NCBI RefSeq assembly: GCF_009765865.1 | Contig: NZ_LMUQ01000005.1 | Location: 1-51,897 of the forward strand | DNA length: 51,897 nucleotides | Direction: 5' to 3' | Source: Acidisoma sp. L85 | GTDB taxonomy: Bacteria; Pseudomonadota; Alphaproteobacteria; Acetobacterales; Acetobacteraceae | In this document: positions 7,752 to 16,496 of the stretch, piece after piece | Numbering within the stretch: position 1 is the stretch's first letter | Layout: the number at the start of each line of letters is the position of its first letter | Translations under genes and position numbers: made by a program | Notes under the pieces: generated by a model | Told to the model about the DNA's origin: nothing | The model's input: only the letters and a program-made list of their open reading frames with translations | Database searches by the model: none

Positions 7752-8968
7752 GCCGCACCCGCTATGGCTGGGGTGAGTGTGGCGAGGAAACCGCCGATGC
7801 GGCTGCACGCATCATCGAGGATCTCCTCGCAAACGGTGAAGGAGAGGCGCAGGTATTTGGCCGTTTCGATCCCGAAAGCCGCGCCGTCCAGCACGGAAAC
7901 ACCGGTGGCGCGGAACAGGGCCCAGGCGAATTCATTGGCGCTCAATCCGGTGGCGCTCACATCCACCATCATGAACATGCCGGCCTCGGGCACCGTGCAT
8001 CGCAGCTCGGGATAATGGGCGAGGCGCCGCGCGACGAAATCACGCCGCGCCCTGTAGACTTCTCGCATCTCGGCGACCGGCGCGTCCCCCAGGGACAGCG
8101 CATGCTCGGCCGCCGCCTGCACGAAGCCCGGCAGCCCGTAAAGCGTGCAGAGCGACAGATTGACCGCATGCGTCACGAATTCTTGCGGCCCGACGGCCCA
8201 GCCGATCCGCCAGCCTGTCATGGCATGGGATTTGGAAAGGCTGGTGATGGTGATGGTTCTTTCCGCCATCCCAGGCAATGCGGCGACAGGAAGGTGCGGC
8301 CGGTCGAAGGTCAGCGCGCCGTAAACCTCGTCGGCGATGACCCAGAGGTCATGCGCGCGCGCCACTGCCGCCAGCGCCGCCAACTCCTCCGCCGTCATCA
8401 CGGTGCCGGTCGGGTTGGATGGGTTGGCGATGAGAATGGCGCGGCTGCGCGGCGTGACACGGGCGGCCAGCGCCGCCGGATCGAGCCTGAATCCACCCGG
8501 CGCCGCAGGCACGGGCACGGGCACCGCGCCCGAAGCCCGGATCACCGCCTCATAGGTCACATACATCGGCTGCGGCACCAGCACCTCGTCCCCGGCATCG
8601 CAGAGGCAAAGGGTGGTGACGAACAAGGCGTTCTGCGCCCCGGCCAGGATGACGACGTTTTCCGCCGAGGTCTGGCACCCGGTCGCCCGCTCGTGACGGT
8701 CGGCCACCGCCTGCCGCAGGCCGGGCCGGCCCTGGACATCGGCATAATGCGTGTCGCCATTCCGTAGCGCATCCACAGCGGCCTCGACGATCGTCGGAGG
8801 CGTCTCGAAATCCGGATCGCCAACGCTCAGCAGAATTACATTCTCGTTTCGTCGGCGCGCTTGCACAGCCGCATAGTGGATTTCCCAGGCCGCGGCGCCG
8901 GGACCGCCGACGCGGTCAACCATCGAGGAGAAACGAGACCGGGTGGCGGCGGCGAGGTTTGTGTCCAT
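7748..8968 (-). CDS. aruH: Arginine:pyruvate transaminase (AruH-like), PLP fold type I
   Basis: A 406-residue class I/II aminotransferase. The PLP lysine is K246 in SLSKSHAMTGWRIGW, the pyridine-nitrogen aspartate is in IADEVY (residues 211-216), and the arm N-P-S-N-P-T-G motif is present. From memory of the Pseudomonas AruH family, the stretches LLSVGDPDFETP, THYADVQGRPGLR and VPQPMYVTYEAV match it closely. It should transfer the alpha-amino group of L-arginine to pyruvate, giving 2-ketoarginine and alanine. The next gene, overlapping by 4 bp, is the matching decarboxylase. A TetR regulator diverges 127 bp upstream. Confidence 0.82.
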   Translation of the reverse strand: MDTNLAAATRSRFSSMVDRVGGPGAAAWEIHYAAVQARRRNENVILLSVGDPDFETPPTIVEAAVDALRNGDTHYADVQGRPGLRQAVADRHERATGCQTSAENVVILAGAQNALFVTTLCLCDAGDEVLVPQPMYVTYEAVIRASGAVPVPVPAAPGGFRLDPAALAARVTPRSRAILIANPSNPTGTVMTAEELAALAAVARAHDLWVIADEVYGALTFDRPHLPVAALPGMAERTITITSLSKSHAMTGWRIGWAVGPQEFVTHAVNLSLCTLYGLPGFVQAAAEHALSLGDAPVAEMREVYRARRDFVARRLAHYPELRCTVPEAGMFMMVDVSATGLSANEFAWALFRATGVSVLDGAAFGIETAKYLRLSFTVCEEILDDACSRIGGFLATLTPAIAGAA

Positions 8969-8996
8969 GGCCGCTGTGGTAGACGATCCGGGCCTT

Positions 8997-9017
8997 CTTG
9001 ATCAATCGTTCAGCAAG
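8997..9017. promoter_or_regulatory. Candidate operator between aruH and the TetR gene
   Basis: CTTGATCAA-tcg-TTCAGCAAG is an inverted repeat with seven of nine positions matching per arm. It lies in the 127-bp divergent gap between aruH and the TetR-family gene, about 30 bp upstream of the aruH start, so binding there could block aruH transcription. Its AT-rich arms around a CG centre are of the kind used by BetI-like TetR proteins. Confidence 0.45.
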
Positions 9018-9095
9018 GGGCATCGCGCTTCCCATGCCGGTGCTGTTAGAAGCAATTGAAGGCTTTCCTCGGAGCGGCAACTGGCAAACGACATT

Positions 9096-9707
9096 GTGGA
9101 GCCCGAACGGAAATACCGGCGCGTAAAGCCGGCGCTGCGGCGCGAACATCTGGTGACGTCCACCCTGCGATGCCTCGCCGAGCAAGGGGCGGCCGGCGCC
9201 TCCATCCGACGCATCGCCGCCGCCGCCGGCGTCTCCACCGGCCTCATCAATCATCACTACGCCCATCTCGAGGATCTCGTCGCCGAGGCCTATGACCACT
9301 TGGCGACCCGTGTGCTGCGGGACATCCTGGCTGGCGTCGCGGAGGCCGGCGGCGATCCGCGCCAGCGCCTCACGGCCTTCTTCACAGTCTCCTTCTCCGC
9401 CGCCGTGCTGGATCCGGATTACCTCAGTGCTTGGCTCGTTTTCTGGAGCATGATCCGCCACTCCGAAGCGATGAAGACAGTCCACACCCGCACGAACGAG
9501 GAATATCGCCGGTCGCTCGGAGACTTGCTCGCCGACCTCATACGAGATCGCCAGCCGGCGCGGACCCCGGACCTCCGGCTCGCCGCCGCCGGGCTATCGG
9601 CCTTGCTCGACGGGCTATGGCTCGCCTGGTGTCTCAACCCCCAAGGCCTCACCGCGCAGGAAGGCGTCGCGATCTGTGAGGATTGGGTGGAGGCGCATCT
9701 TCGGTAA
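9096..9707 (+). CDS. TetR-family regulator, BetI-like
   Basis: A 203-residue one-domain repressor. Residues 17-63 form the TetR DNA-binding domain (REHLVTSTLRCLAEQG then the recognition helix in GVSTGLINHHYAHLEDL). The remaining helices form the ligand/dimer domain, where AWLVFWSMIRHSEAMK and LDGLWLAWCLNPQGLT resemble the BetI C-terminal domain. It diverges from aruH-aruI and is the natural candidate to control them, possibly in response to arginine, 2-ketoarginine or guanidinobutyrate; that is inference. The GTG start at 9096 is uncertain: GGAG at 9071-9074 is far away and would suit an in-frame CTG at 9081 or ATT at 9093 better. Confidence 0.8.
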   Translation: MEPERKYRRVKPALRREHLVTSTLRCLAEQGAAGASIRRIAAAAGVSTGLINHHYAHLEDLVAEAYDHLATRVLRDILAGVAEAGGDPRQRLTAFFTVSFSAAVLDPDYLSAWLVFWSMIRHSEAMKTVHTRTNEEYRRSLGDLLADLIRDRQPARTPDLRLAAAGLSALLDGLWLAWCLNPQGLTAQEGVAICEDWVEAHLR

Positions 9708-9712
9708 CCAAC

Positions 9713-9750
9713 GAAAAACGGCGCCCGATCGGCTGGGCGCCCCGTTCTTC
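9713..9750 (-). terminator. Rho-independent terminator of the Hint-domain gene
   Basis: On the minus strand GGCGCCC-agccgatc-GGGCGCC is followed by GTTTTTCG, a GC stem with a T run, about 55 bp beyond the stop of the Hint gene. On the plus strand the same stem is followed by CCGTTCTTCCTT, so it may weakly end the TetR transcript too. Confidence 0.65.
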
Positions 9751-9798
9751 CTTCAGCCGTTCAGACAAGGGAGGAGCGTCGCGGCTCCTCCCCAACCT

Positions 9799-11662
9799 TC
9801 ATGCCGCGACGGCCCAATCCTGCTCGGCCGCAATGACCGTCACCGTGACCGTCACCACACGCTCAACCTCGCTTGGCCCGAAGTCGAGCAGCGCCTGCCC
9901 ATCTGTCCAGCGCCAGGTGGCTTCACCCAGCCGCTCGATCGCATGGACACCGAGGGCCAGGCGATGATCCTCGAGATCGAGCGCCACCTCATCGACTGTT
10001 ACCTCGGCGATCGCCGCCCCCAATCGCCGCTCGTCGCCAGGCGCCCTGGCGGCGACCGAAGCCAAGCGGAGAAGGCCACCACCCGCCGGCAGCGCGATCG
10101 AGTGCTTACCTTGGGTTTCGAGCCACAAGGTCTGAGCGGCACCCCCGCCATAACCGAGGATGATCGCTCGGCCCTCCAGCCGCGCCCGGATGACCGCGAG
10201 GTCGAGACCGCCTTCCACCAAGGGCGCACAAGCCTGGGTCTGCCACGCCTCGGAGGTGAGATCGGGCTCCAGGTCGGCATACAGATCGACCGAGCCTGGA
10301 GCGTTCGCGAACATCCCCCGGTTGCCCGTATCGAGCCAGCTTTCCGCTGCCGCCCCTTCCGCCAGCAGCAGGTCATGACGCGGCAGTTCGACATGGTAGT
10401 AGGTAATCCCCGCCATGCTGGTGTCGCGGGTGATGCTGCTGCCATTGACCAGCAACCGCGCCGGAACCAGCTTGCCGCCCAGGCCCATGGCATGTTCCGG
10501 GCTGACAAGAAGATCGCGCGAGGGCACACCTTCTCCGAGCGACCCCTCGCTGAGGCGGATCGGCGCCACATCCGGCCGGGATGCAAGGCTGAAGCGGCGA
10601 TGGCCGATCCACCTCACCCGCGCCACGTCTCCCAAGGCTGTCAACACCCAGTCGCCTTCACGCAGTGCCTCGACAGCGACGTCGCCATTCGTCGTGGCGA
10701 TCCGGGTGCCTTCGGCGAAGCAGATCACCAGGATGCCGCCACGGCCGTCGGTCGTGAGCGCCAGCTGACCCGGAGTACTACCGGCCGCCAACTTCACCGT
10801 GACCGTCCCGAGCGTGCCAGACACGGTAAGTGTCTCGGCGCCCGAACTGAAGGTGATGCTGCTGCTCGTTACGGCCGAGCCGATCCCCGTGATGTCGATG
10901 GTCTTCCCGCCCACGGCCGGATCGGTGAAACCCGAAATGGCAGCGGCCGGCGCCAAGTTTCCATCGATCGTCAACTGCTCGGGACCACTGCCGCTGAAGA
11001 CGATCGCACCGTTGTTTACGCTGGATGTCAGATCGGCCGGCTTCGACAATGATCGTGCCGTAATTCTGTATCGCGGAGGCGACCGCGCCCGCATCGACAA
11101 TCAACGTCGCGCCCGCCAGGACCGTTCCGCCAGAAACCGGCGTTCCGTCAGGCAGCAGGTTGTCTGGGCCTATCGCCACAACTGCCCCGGACTGGAGCGC
11201 GGGTGAGAGCGGAGCCGAGGCCGAGTCGCCATTAAAAGGGGTTACGTCCACCAGGTAACCGTCGACGTTCGGACCCTGCGGCCCGTATGTGACGGAAGTT
11301 GCGGCGTCGGTCGCCGCGTTGCTTATTTGTATAAATGGCCCGCCCGCCATCCCATTAAGGGATACCAGGTAAGAATTTGGACTCGTTTCGAGTATGGTAC
11401 CTGTCAGATTCACTTCTTGGCCTGACAAGTCCGTGTAGCTGATCGTAATTGACGCACCAGCAGAAACGGTCCCCTGAATAAGGACGGTATTTGATGCGGG
11501 AGCGTCCGGGAAACTAGCCCATTGCGATGACGCTGGCGTTGTTGCTACTAGCAGTTCCTGACTTGCGTCCTCCTCCCCAGCGTTCAAGATTTGATTCGTC
11601 GTGACGCTCGCGATCTGAGACGTGGATATGGCAAACGGTGCGGTGGGGTAAGTATAGGGCAT
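9799..11662 (-). pseudogene. Hint-domain surface/secreted protein gene broken by a +1 frameshift
   Basis: Two overlapping frames make one protein of about 620 residues. The first starts at 11662 (MPYTYPTAPFAIS, ribosome site AAGGA at 11671-11675) and gives a low-complexity Ser/Thr/Gly-rich beta-repeat segment ending GTIIVEAG. The second continues DLTSSVNNGAIVFSGSG and leads into a Hint_2-type domain beginning CFAEGTRIATTNGDVAVEAL, with SPEHAMGL and a later GYGG segment, ending at 9799. One extra G/C at 11035-11036 separates the frames; omitting it restores VEAG-DLTSS. The N-terminal half is less GC-rich than its neighbours. Such proteins are thought to be self-processing or surface-associated. 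A sequencing error or recoding would make it functional. Confidence 0.72.
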
Positions 11663-11960
11663 TTCGCAATTCCTTGTGCGAGACTAGTGATTCTGTCGGG
11701 AGAAGCGTGTGCGGAAACCGGCAGGACAGCCGATCTGCGGACTGTCTATGCTGGTTCCGAAAGGCAATGACCTAAGTCGATGCCGATTGGGCGCCAGGGT
11801 CTTCGATGTTTCCGTTTGCCATAAAGGTCGACTACCGATTCCATGTTCTCTCAAACCCTGCACGTCTGGATCGGATACGCACCGAAAATCGGATCAAAAT
11901 CGTAAAGACCGGGTGGTCGGCCATGTGGAAATGCCGTCAGCCAATCTGGTTTGATATTAA

Positions 11961-12034
11961 GTTGCAGCGATGCGCATCGGCATTTATCTGTGCGCGACAA
12001 CAGCTAAATGCTTCGACCGCTTAACGTTGGCTCG
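11961..12034 (+). repeat. Diverged direct repeat, copy A
   Basis: Aligns with 12122-12193 at roughly three bases in four by eye. Shared blocks include TTGCA near the start, CGGCATT, CTGTG and CGCTTAA-GTTGG at the end, with two single-base gaps. It is not coding in any supported frame. Confidence 0.5.
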
Positions 12035-12121
12035 CCCTGCATCTGATACTGCCAGCAGCCTGCCGGTTCCAGGCGAGTTGGCCTGGGGAAGCGCCGTTAC
12101 CTGAGCTGACCGAGTGCTCAA

Positions 12122-12193
12122 TTGCAATGATCCGCGCCGGCATTACCTGTGTGCGGAAATAGCGAATTTCCTCGGGCGCTTAAAGTTGGTTGT
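12122..12193 (+). repeat. Diverged direct repeat, copy B
   Basis: Second copy of the unit at 11961-12034, about 160 bp downstream in the same orientation. It keeps CCGGCATT, CTGTGTGCGGAA and CGCTTAAAGTTGG. The two could be remnants of duplicated 3' ends of one gene or of a small element. Confidence 0.5.
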
Positions 12194-12415
12194 TGGACTA
12201 TTGCTGTCTGGGCACCCAGTGCCGCCACGTTGCAGCGCATCCTGAACTCGGATCAAGCTGAGCGTGCAAGGCAAAACACGGAGGAAGAGGAGTTTCCCAC
12301 CCCCATCCTGTTGAGATTTTCAAAAGATCACAGCTGGCGCAGCCAAGGTTTAGGGATCGCTTGAGACCGAGCCGGCACTGGCTTGCTGCGCGTAGCCCGG
12401 CCGCGCAGCTCAATC

Positions 12416-12434
12416 CCCTTCCTACAAGGGAGGG
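12416..12434. repeat. Small GC hairpin CCCTTCC-tacaa-GGGAGGG
   Basis: A 7-bp stem (one G-T pair) with a five-base loop. It shares the CCCyTCC...CAAGGGAGGG pattern with hairpins at 12499-12517 and 51180-51200, which suggests a small dispersed hairpin family. No T run follows, so it is not a standard terminator. Confidence 0.4.
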
Positions 12435-12498
12435 TCAGAACGGGTTCAGTATGCGCCGATAAGTCAGCCTTCGGCGCTTGCACGAACCCACGCCAAAA

Positions 12499-12517
12499 CC
12501 CTTCTTTGCAAGGAGGG
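12499..12517. repeat. Small GC hairpin CCCTTC-tttgcaa-GGAGGG
   Basis: A 6-bp stem around TTTGCAA, 65 bp from the similar hairpin at 12416-12434 and about 80 bp beyond the stop of the minus-strand dehydrogenase gene. It may serve as part of that gene's 3' end. Confidence 0.4.
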
Positions 12518-12598
12518 GGAGAAAGAGTTGCGCGCTCGACCAGCGTAGGCCCGAAAATCCTACAAGCGGCGCATTCTCTCGCCGAAGGGCGCCCCGCC

Positions 12599-13528
12599 TC
12601 AATCCGGCTGCGTGACCTTATGCGCCATCAGCGCCATGAGCCGCCGGTCGCGCCATTCCTGGCGGGCCTTATGCTCGGCCTCCGGCACGGCCTCGCGGCG
12701 GTCCGCGTGCAGGCGTTCGATCGAGGCGCCGGACCAGCTTGGCACTGTCGAATGCGCCATCATGTCGCTGAAGCCGGGGCCGTAGCGGTCAACATAGTCG
12801 CGCAGACCGCCGGGGGCGTTGAGGTCGATGGTCTCGAACGGACCCATGAAGGACCAGCGGAGGCCGAGGCCGTGCTTCACCGTGTTGTCGATATCCGAGG
12901 GGTCGGCGATGCCGGTCTCGACCAGGGACATGCCCTCGGCGATCAGCGCCGCCTGGAGGCGGTTGAGGATGAAGCCGTCGATCTCGCGCTTCAGCACCGC
13001 CGGCACCATGCCCGCCTGCTCCATCAGCGTCTTAGTCCGCGCCACCGTATCGGGTGTCGTCCAGGGCGCCGGGCTGAGCTCCACCAGCGGAATGAGATAG
13101 GGCGGGTTGACCGGATGGGCGACCAGGCAGCGGCCACGGCCGGGGAGCGCCTCGGTGAAGGCGCTCGCGCGGATCGCGGTGGTGGAGCTGGCGAGCACCG
13201 TATCGGGCGCGGCCAGGCGATCCAGCTCGGCGAAGAGCGTGGTCTTGTCGGCAACGCGCTCCGGCCCGTTCTCCTGCACATGGGCGGCGCCGGCGAGGCA
13301 GTCGGCCAGGCTGGCGGCGGGCTTTATGGCGGCCAGCACGGCCTCGGGCGTGCGGCCATGAAGCAGGCCCAGCTCGGCGAGCTCCGGCAGGCGGTGGCCG
13401 ATGAAGTCGAGGGCGGCATCGGCGGCGGGCGGATGCGCATCCCAGATCGAGACGTCGAGACCCGCGCGGGCGAAGACCATGCTCCAGGAGCGGCCGATGA
13501 GGCCCGTGCCGATGACCGCGATTTTCAT
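12599..13528 (-). CDS. 3-hydroxyacyl-CoA dehydrogenase-family oxidoreductase (lambda-crystallin/carnitine dehydrogenase-like)
   Basis: A 309-residue NAD-dependent enzyme. The Rossmann motif is IGTGLIGRSWSMVFARAG at residues 6-23; the catalytic histidine lies in LVAHPVNPPYLIPLVELSP; EIDGFILNRLQAALIAEG begins the helical C-terminal domain. The length and the absence of a CoA-tail domain fit short family members such as L-gulonate 3-dehydrogenase or carnitine dehydrogenase, so a free hydroxy acid is more likely than an acyl-CoA substrate. The start at 13528 (MKIAVIG) puts the Rossmann strand at the N-terminus; the frame stays open far upstream, antisense to the kinase, without coding character. 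It diverges from a glycerate kinase gene, which hints at hydroxy-acid metabolism. Confidence 0.8.
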   Translation of the reverse strand: MKIAVIGTGLIGRSWSMVFARAGLDVSIWDAHPPAADAALDFIGHRLPELAELGLLHGRTPEAVLAAIKPAASLADCLAGAAHVQENGPERVADKTTLFAELDRLAAPDTVLASSTTAIRASAFTEALPGRGRCLVAHPVNPPYLIPLVELSPAPWTTPDTVARTKTLMEQAGMVPAVLKREIDGFILNRLQAALIAEGMSLVETGIADPSDIDNTVKHGLGLRWSFMGPFETIDLNAPGGLRDYVDRYGPGFSDMMAHSTVPSWSGASIERLHADRREAVPEAEHKARQEWRDRRLMALMAHKVTQPD

Positions 13529-13592
13529 TTTGTCTCGTTCCCTCGCCGTCCGCCGGCCTTGCTGATCCTCGGCCAGAGCCAGTCCCGCGAGG

Positions 13593-13611
13593 CGCCGCTT
13601 GTCAAGCGCCG
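13593..13611. promoter_or_regulatory. Inverted repeat in the dehydrogenase/glycerate kinase divergent gap
   Basis: CGCCGCTTG-t-CAAGCGCCG, eight of nine arm positions paired, lies 23 bp before the glycerate kinase ATG and 65 bp before the dehydrogenase start. Position and symmetry suit an operator shared by both genes. A transcript hairpin that hinders kinase translation is the other reading. Confidence 0.35.
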
Positions 13612-13633
13612 AGGAACAGGCGATGCCCCGGCT

Positions 13634-14902
13634 ATGGCATGGAACGACACGCAGGCCCGCGCGGCGCTGAGGGCGATCTTCGACGCGGCGGTGGCCGCCG
13701 CCGATCCCCGGCTGACCCTGGCCGCCCATCTTCCGCCGCCGCCGCGCGGTCGCTGCGTGGTGGTCGGCGCGGGCAAGGCCTCGGCCCTGATGGCGGCGGC
13801 GCTGGAGGCGGCCTGGCCCGACGTGGCGCTCTCCGGCCTCGTCGTGACGCGCTACGGCCATGCTGTGCCGACGACGCGGATCGAGGTCATGGAATCCTCG
13901 CATCCGGTGCCCGATGCGAATAGCGAGATCGCGGCGCGGCGCATGCTGGATTGCGTGCGCGGGCTTGGGCCCGAGGATCTGGTCATCGCCCTCATCTCCG
14001 GTGGCGGTTCGGCGCTGATGGCCTTGCCGGCCGAGGGGCTGACGCTCGCCGACAAGCAGGCGGTCAACCGCGCGTTGCTGGCGAGCGGGGCGCCGATCGG
14101 GGCGATGAATGCGGTGCGCAAGCATCTGTCGGGCATCAAGGGCGGCCGCCTCGCCGCCGCCGCGCAGCCGGCGCGGGTGCTGACCCTCGCCATCAGCGAT
14201 GTGCCGGGTGACGATCCCGCCATCATCGCGAGCGGTCCCACCCTGCCCGACGATACGACGGCGGCCCAGGTTGCGGCGATCCTGGCGCGTATTGCGATGC
14301 CGCTGCCGGCCGCTGTGCTCGATTACCTCGCGCGGCGGGAGGAGACGCCCAAGCCCGGCGATTTCCCCGTCGAGGTGCGGATGGTGGCGACGCCGATGAT
14401 GGCGCTGCGGGCCGCCGCCAAGGCCGCCGAGGCGCAGGGGCTCTCGCCGCTGATCCTCGGCGATGCGCTGGAAGGCGAAAGCCGCGAGCTGGGCATCGTG
14501 CTGGCGGGTATCGCGCTGAGCGTCGCGCGGCATGGCGCGCCGGTCCGGCGCCCCGCTGTGCTGCTGTCGGGCGGCGAGACCTCAGTGACGATCGGCGCCA
14601 AGACCGCCGGGCGCGGCGGACGCAATACCGAATGCCTGCTCGGTCTGGCGCTCGCTCTGAATGGCGCGCCGGGGATCTGGGCACTGGCTGGCGATACCGA
14701 TGGCATCGATGGGGTTGAGACGGCGGCAGGCGCGATTGTGACGCCGGAGACGTTGGCGCGCGCTCGGGCCGCCGGGATCGATCCGCATGCGGTGCTCGCG
14801 GGCCATGACAGCTACACCTTGTTCTCCGCGCTCGCCGACCTCGTCGTGACGGGGCCGACGCTCACCAATGTCAACGATATCCGCGCCGTCTTGATCGCCT
14901 GA
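13634..14902 (+). CDS. Glycerate 2-kinase / hydroxypyruvate reductase family (MOFRL)
   Basis: A 422-residue protein of the GckA/TtuD family. The N-terminal DUF4147 domain carries VVVGAGKASALMAAALE, ALISGGGSALMALPAEGL and NAVRKHLSGIKGGRLAAAA. The C-terminal MOFRL domain carries LLSGGETSVTIGAKTAGRGG and ALAGDTDGIDGVETAAGAIV. Members phosphorylate D-glycerate to 2-phosphoglycerate with ATP; old annotations as hydroxypyruvate reductase (TtuD) refer to the same family. The start at 13634 (MAWNDTQAR) gives normal length. It diverges from a hydroxy-acid dehydrogenase and is followed 33 bp later by rph, which is probably a separate housekeeping unit. Confidence 0.87.
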   Translation: MAWNDTQARAALRAIFDAAVAAADPRLTLAAHLPPPPRGRCVVVGAGKASALMAAALEAAWPDVALSGLVVTRYGHAVPTTRIEVMESSHPVPDANSEIAARRMLDCVRGLGPEDLVIALISGGGSALMALPAEGLTLADKQAVNRALLASGAPIGAMNAVRKHLSGIKGGRLAAAAQPARVLTLAISDVPGDDPAIIASGPTLPDDTTAAQVAAILARIAMPLPAAVLDYLARREETPKPGDFPVEVRMVATPMMALRAAAKAAEAQGLSPLILGDALEGESRELGIVLAGIALSVARHGAPVRRPAVLLSGGETSVTIGAKTAGRGGRNTECLLGLALALNGAPGIWALAGDTDGIDGVETAAGAIVTPETLARARAAGIDPHAVLAGHDSYTLFSALADLVVTGPTLTNVNDIRAVLIA

Positions 14903-14935
14903 GGCGGCCCGGTTTCTCCACAAAGGACACTCTCC

Positions 14936-15667
14936 ATGCGACATTCCGGCCGCGCCGCAGACGCGCTGCGCCCCGTCTCCATCACCACCGGCTTCGCGCG
15001 CCATGCTGAAGGCTCGGCCCTCATTCGCATGGGCTTTACCGAGGTGCTCTGTGTCGCCAGCGTCGAGAGCCGGGTGCCACCCTTCCTGCGCGGGCGCGGC
15101 GAGGGCTGGGTGACGGCTGAATACGGCATGCTGCCCCGCGCCACCCATACGCGGGGTGACCGGGAGGCGGCGCGCGGCAAGCAATCCGGCCGCACGCAGG
15201 AAATCCAGCGACTTATCGGGCGTTCGCTGCGGGCGGTGGTGGACCGCAAGGCGATGGGCGAGATGTCGATCACGCTCGACTGCGACGTGCTCAATGCCGA
15301 TGGCGGAACGCGCTGCGCCGCCATCACCGGCGCCTATGTCGCGCTGGCGCTGGCCTTCCGGCACCTGGTAGCCAAGCGGGTCATCGCGGCGGCGCCGCTG
15401 ACCGGGCAGGTGGCGGCGGTGTCCTGCGGGCTGGTGGCTGGCGAGGCGGTGCTGGATTTGGATTACCTCGAGGATTCGGATGCCGATGCAGACAGCAACT
15501 TCGTGCTGACGGCGGCGGGCGGCATCGTCGAGATCCAGGCGACCGCGGAAAAGACGCCCTTCACCGATATGGACTGTCTGGCGCTGATGAGCCTCGCCCG
15601 CACCGGCACGCGCGCGCTGTTCGCGGCGCAGACGGCGGCGATCGAGGCGGCGGAGCCCGTGGCCTGA
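14936..15667 (+). CDS. rph: Ribonuclease PH
   Basis: A 243-residue phosphorolytic 3'-5' exoribonuclease that trims the 3' ends of tRNA precursors. Recognisable stretches are [20 protein letters not shown], the RNA-binding loop [18 protein letters not shown], the phosphate-binding [18 protein letters not shown], and the catalytic [19 protein letters not shown]. The N-terminus [13 protein letters not shown] corresponds to the usual MRPSGRxxxxLRP. Its stop overlaps the start of rdgB (TGATG), the common rph-rdgB arrangement. Confidence 0.95.
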   Translation: MRHSGRAADALRPVSITTGFARHAEGSALIRMGFTEVLCVASVESRVPPFLRGRGEGWVTAEYGMLPRATHTRGDREAARGKQSGRTQEIQRLIGRSLRAVVDRKAMGEMSITLDCDVLNADGGTRCAAITGAYVALALAFRHLVAKRVIAAAPLTGQVAAVSCGLVAGEAVLDLDYLEDSDADADSNFVLTAAGGIVEIQATAEKTPFTDMDCLALMSLARTGTRALFAAQTAAIEAAEPVA

Positions 15668-16272
15668 TGGCCCGCCCGCTCGACCCTGGCGCGCGGCTGG
15701 TTCTGGCCAGCCACAATCCCGGCAAGCTCGTCGAGATCCGCGAGCTGCTGGCGCCTTGGGACATCCATGTGGTCTCCGCAGGCGAGCTTGGCCTGCCGGA
15801 GCCGGAGGAGACCGAGACCAGCTTCGCCGGCAATGCGCGGCTGAAGGCCCAAGCGGCGGCCGTGGCGAGCGGGCTGCCGTCGCTCTCCGACGACTCCGGC
15901 TTCTGCGCGGCGGCGCTGGGCGGCGCGCCGGGCATCTATTCGGCGCGCTGGGCGGGACCTGGGAAGGATTTCCGCGTCGCCATGGAGCGTGTGAATGCCG
16001 AGGCTGAGGGGGCGGAGGATCGCGGCGCCTGGTTCATCTCGGCGCTGTGCCTCGCCTGGCCGGATGGGCATTACGAGATCTTCGAGGGCCGGGCGGACGG
16101 CGTGATGGTCTGGCCGCCCCGCGGCAAGCGGGGGTTCGGCTACGACCCGATGTTCCTGCCCGAAGGCGAGCACCAGACCTATGGGGAGATGGACCCGGCC
16201 CGCAAGCATGCGACCAGCCATCGCGCGCGGGCCTTCGCGGCTTTGGTGCGGGGATGTTTGGGGCGGGTTTGA
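15667..16272 (+). CDS. rdgB: RdgB/HAM1 inosine/xanthosine triphosphate pyrophosphatase
   Basis: A 201-residue nucleotide-pool sanitiser that hydrolyses dITP, ITP and XTP to monophosphates, keeping deaminated purines out of DNA. The substrate loop [10 protein letters not shown] is at residues 15-24, [20 protein letters not shown] holds the metal-binding aspartates, and [11 protein letters not shown], with a later [12 protein letters not shown] segment, gives the base-recognition end. The ATG lies in the rph stop (TGATG), so the two are coupled. The following 224 bp, before the ABC importer, hold nothing that I can name. Confidence 0.95.
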   Translation: MARPLDPGARLVLASHNPGKLVEIRELLAPWDIHVVSAGELGLPEPEETETSFAGNARLKAQAAAVASGLPSLSDDSGFCAAALGGAPGIYSARWAGPGKDFRVAMERVNAEAEGAEDRGAWFISALCLAWPDGHYEIFEGRADGVMVWPPRGKRGFGYDPMFLPEGEHQTYGEMDPARKHATSHRARAFAALVRGCLGRV

Positions 16273-16496
16273 GAATCGGAAAGTTTTCGGCCGATCCGGC
16301 GGGCAATAACGTCATGATCAGCGATGCGTATCTCGCCCAGGGGCCGAGCATCCAGGCCTTAACCTCCACGCTGCGGCTTTGGCTCCGGAGTCGATGCTTG
16401 GCTCGACTTACGCATTCAGCACGTAAAGCTTCGCTTTTCGTATCGCGAGTGGTTTACCCGAGCCCCTAAGGTCCCGCTGGTCAGGGTTGCGAAAAA

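Larger units (their letters stand above)
11663..12598. other. Gene-poor stretch of 936 bp
   Basis: The left end holds the ribosome site and presumably the promoter of the Hint gene. Short frames at 11709-11954, 11806-12024 and 12149-12364 lack ribosome sites and recognisable content. The stretch is more AT-rich than its surroundings, especially 11800-12010. It contains a diverged direct repeat (11961-12034 and 12122-12193) and, near the right end, two small GC hairpins at 12416-12434 and 12499-12517. It looks like decayed or horizontally acquired DNA beside the broken Hint gene. Confidence 0.5.

Noticed and set aside
9676-11052. 458-codon plus-strand frame opposite the Hint gene
   Set aside because: The Hint motifs are on the minus strand, and the plus frame has Arg/Pro-rich composition typical of antisense frames in GC-rich DNA.
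13529-14533. Long N-terminal extension of the minus-strand dehydrogenase across the glycerate kinase
   Set aside because: The extension is Arg/His/Gly-rich antisense sequence; the Rossmann motif begins at 13528 where family members start.
16273-16496. Possible tRNA or small RNA between rdgB and the ABC importer
   Set aside because: I could not find an acceptor stem with matching arms or any T-loop consensus; the hairpins are weak.
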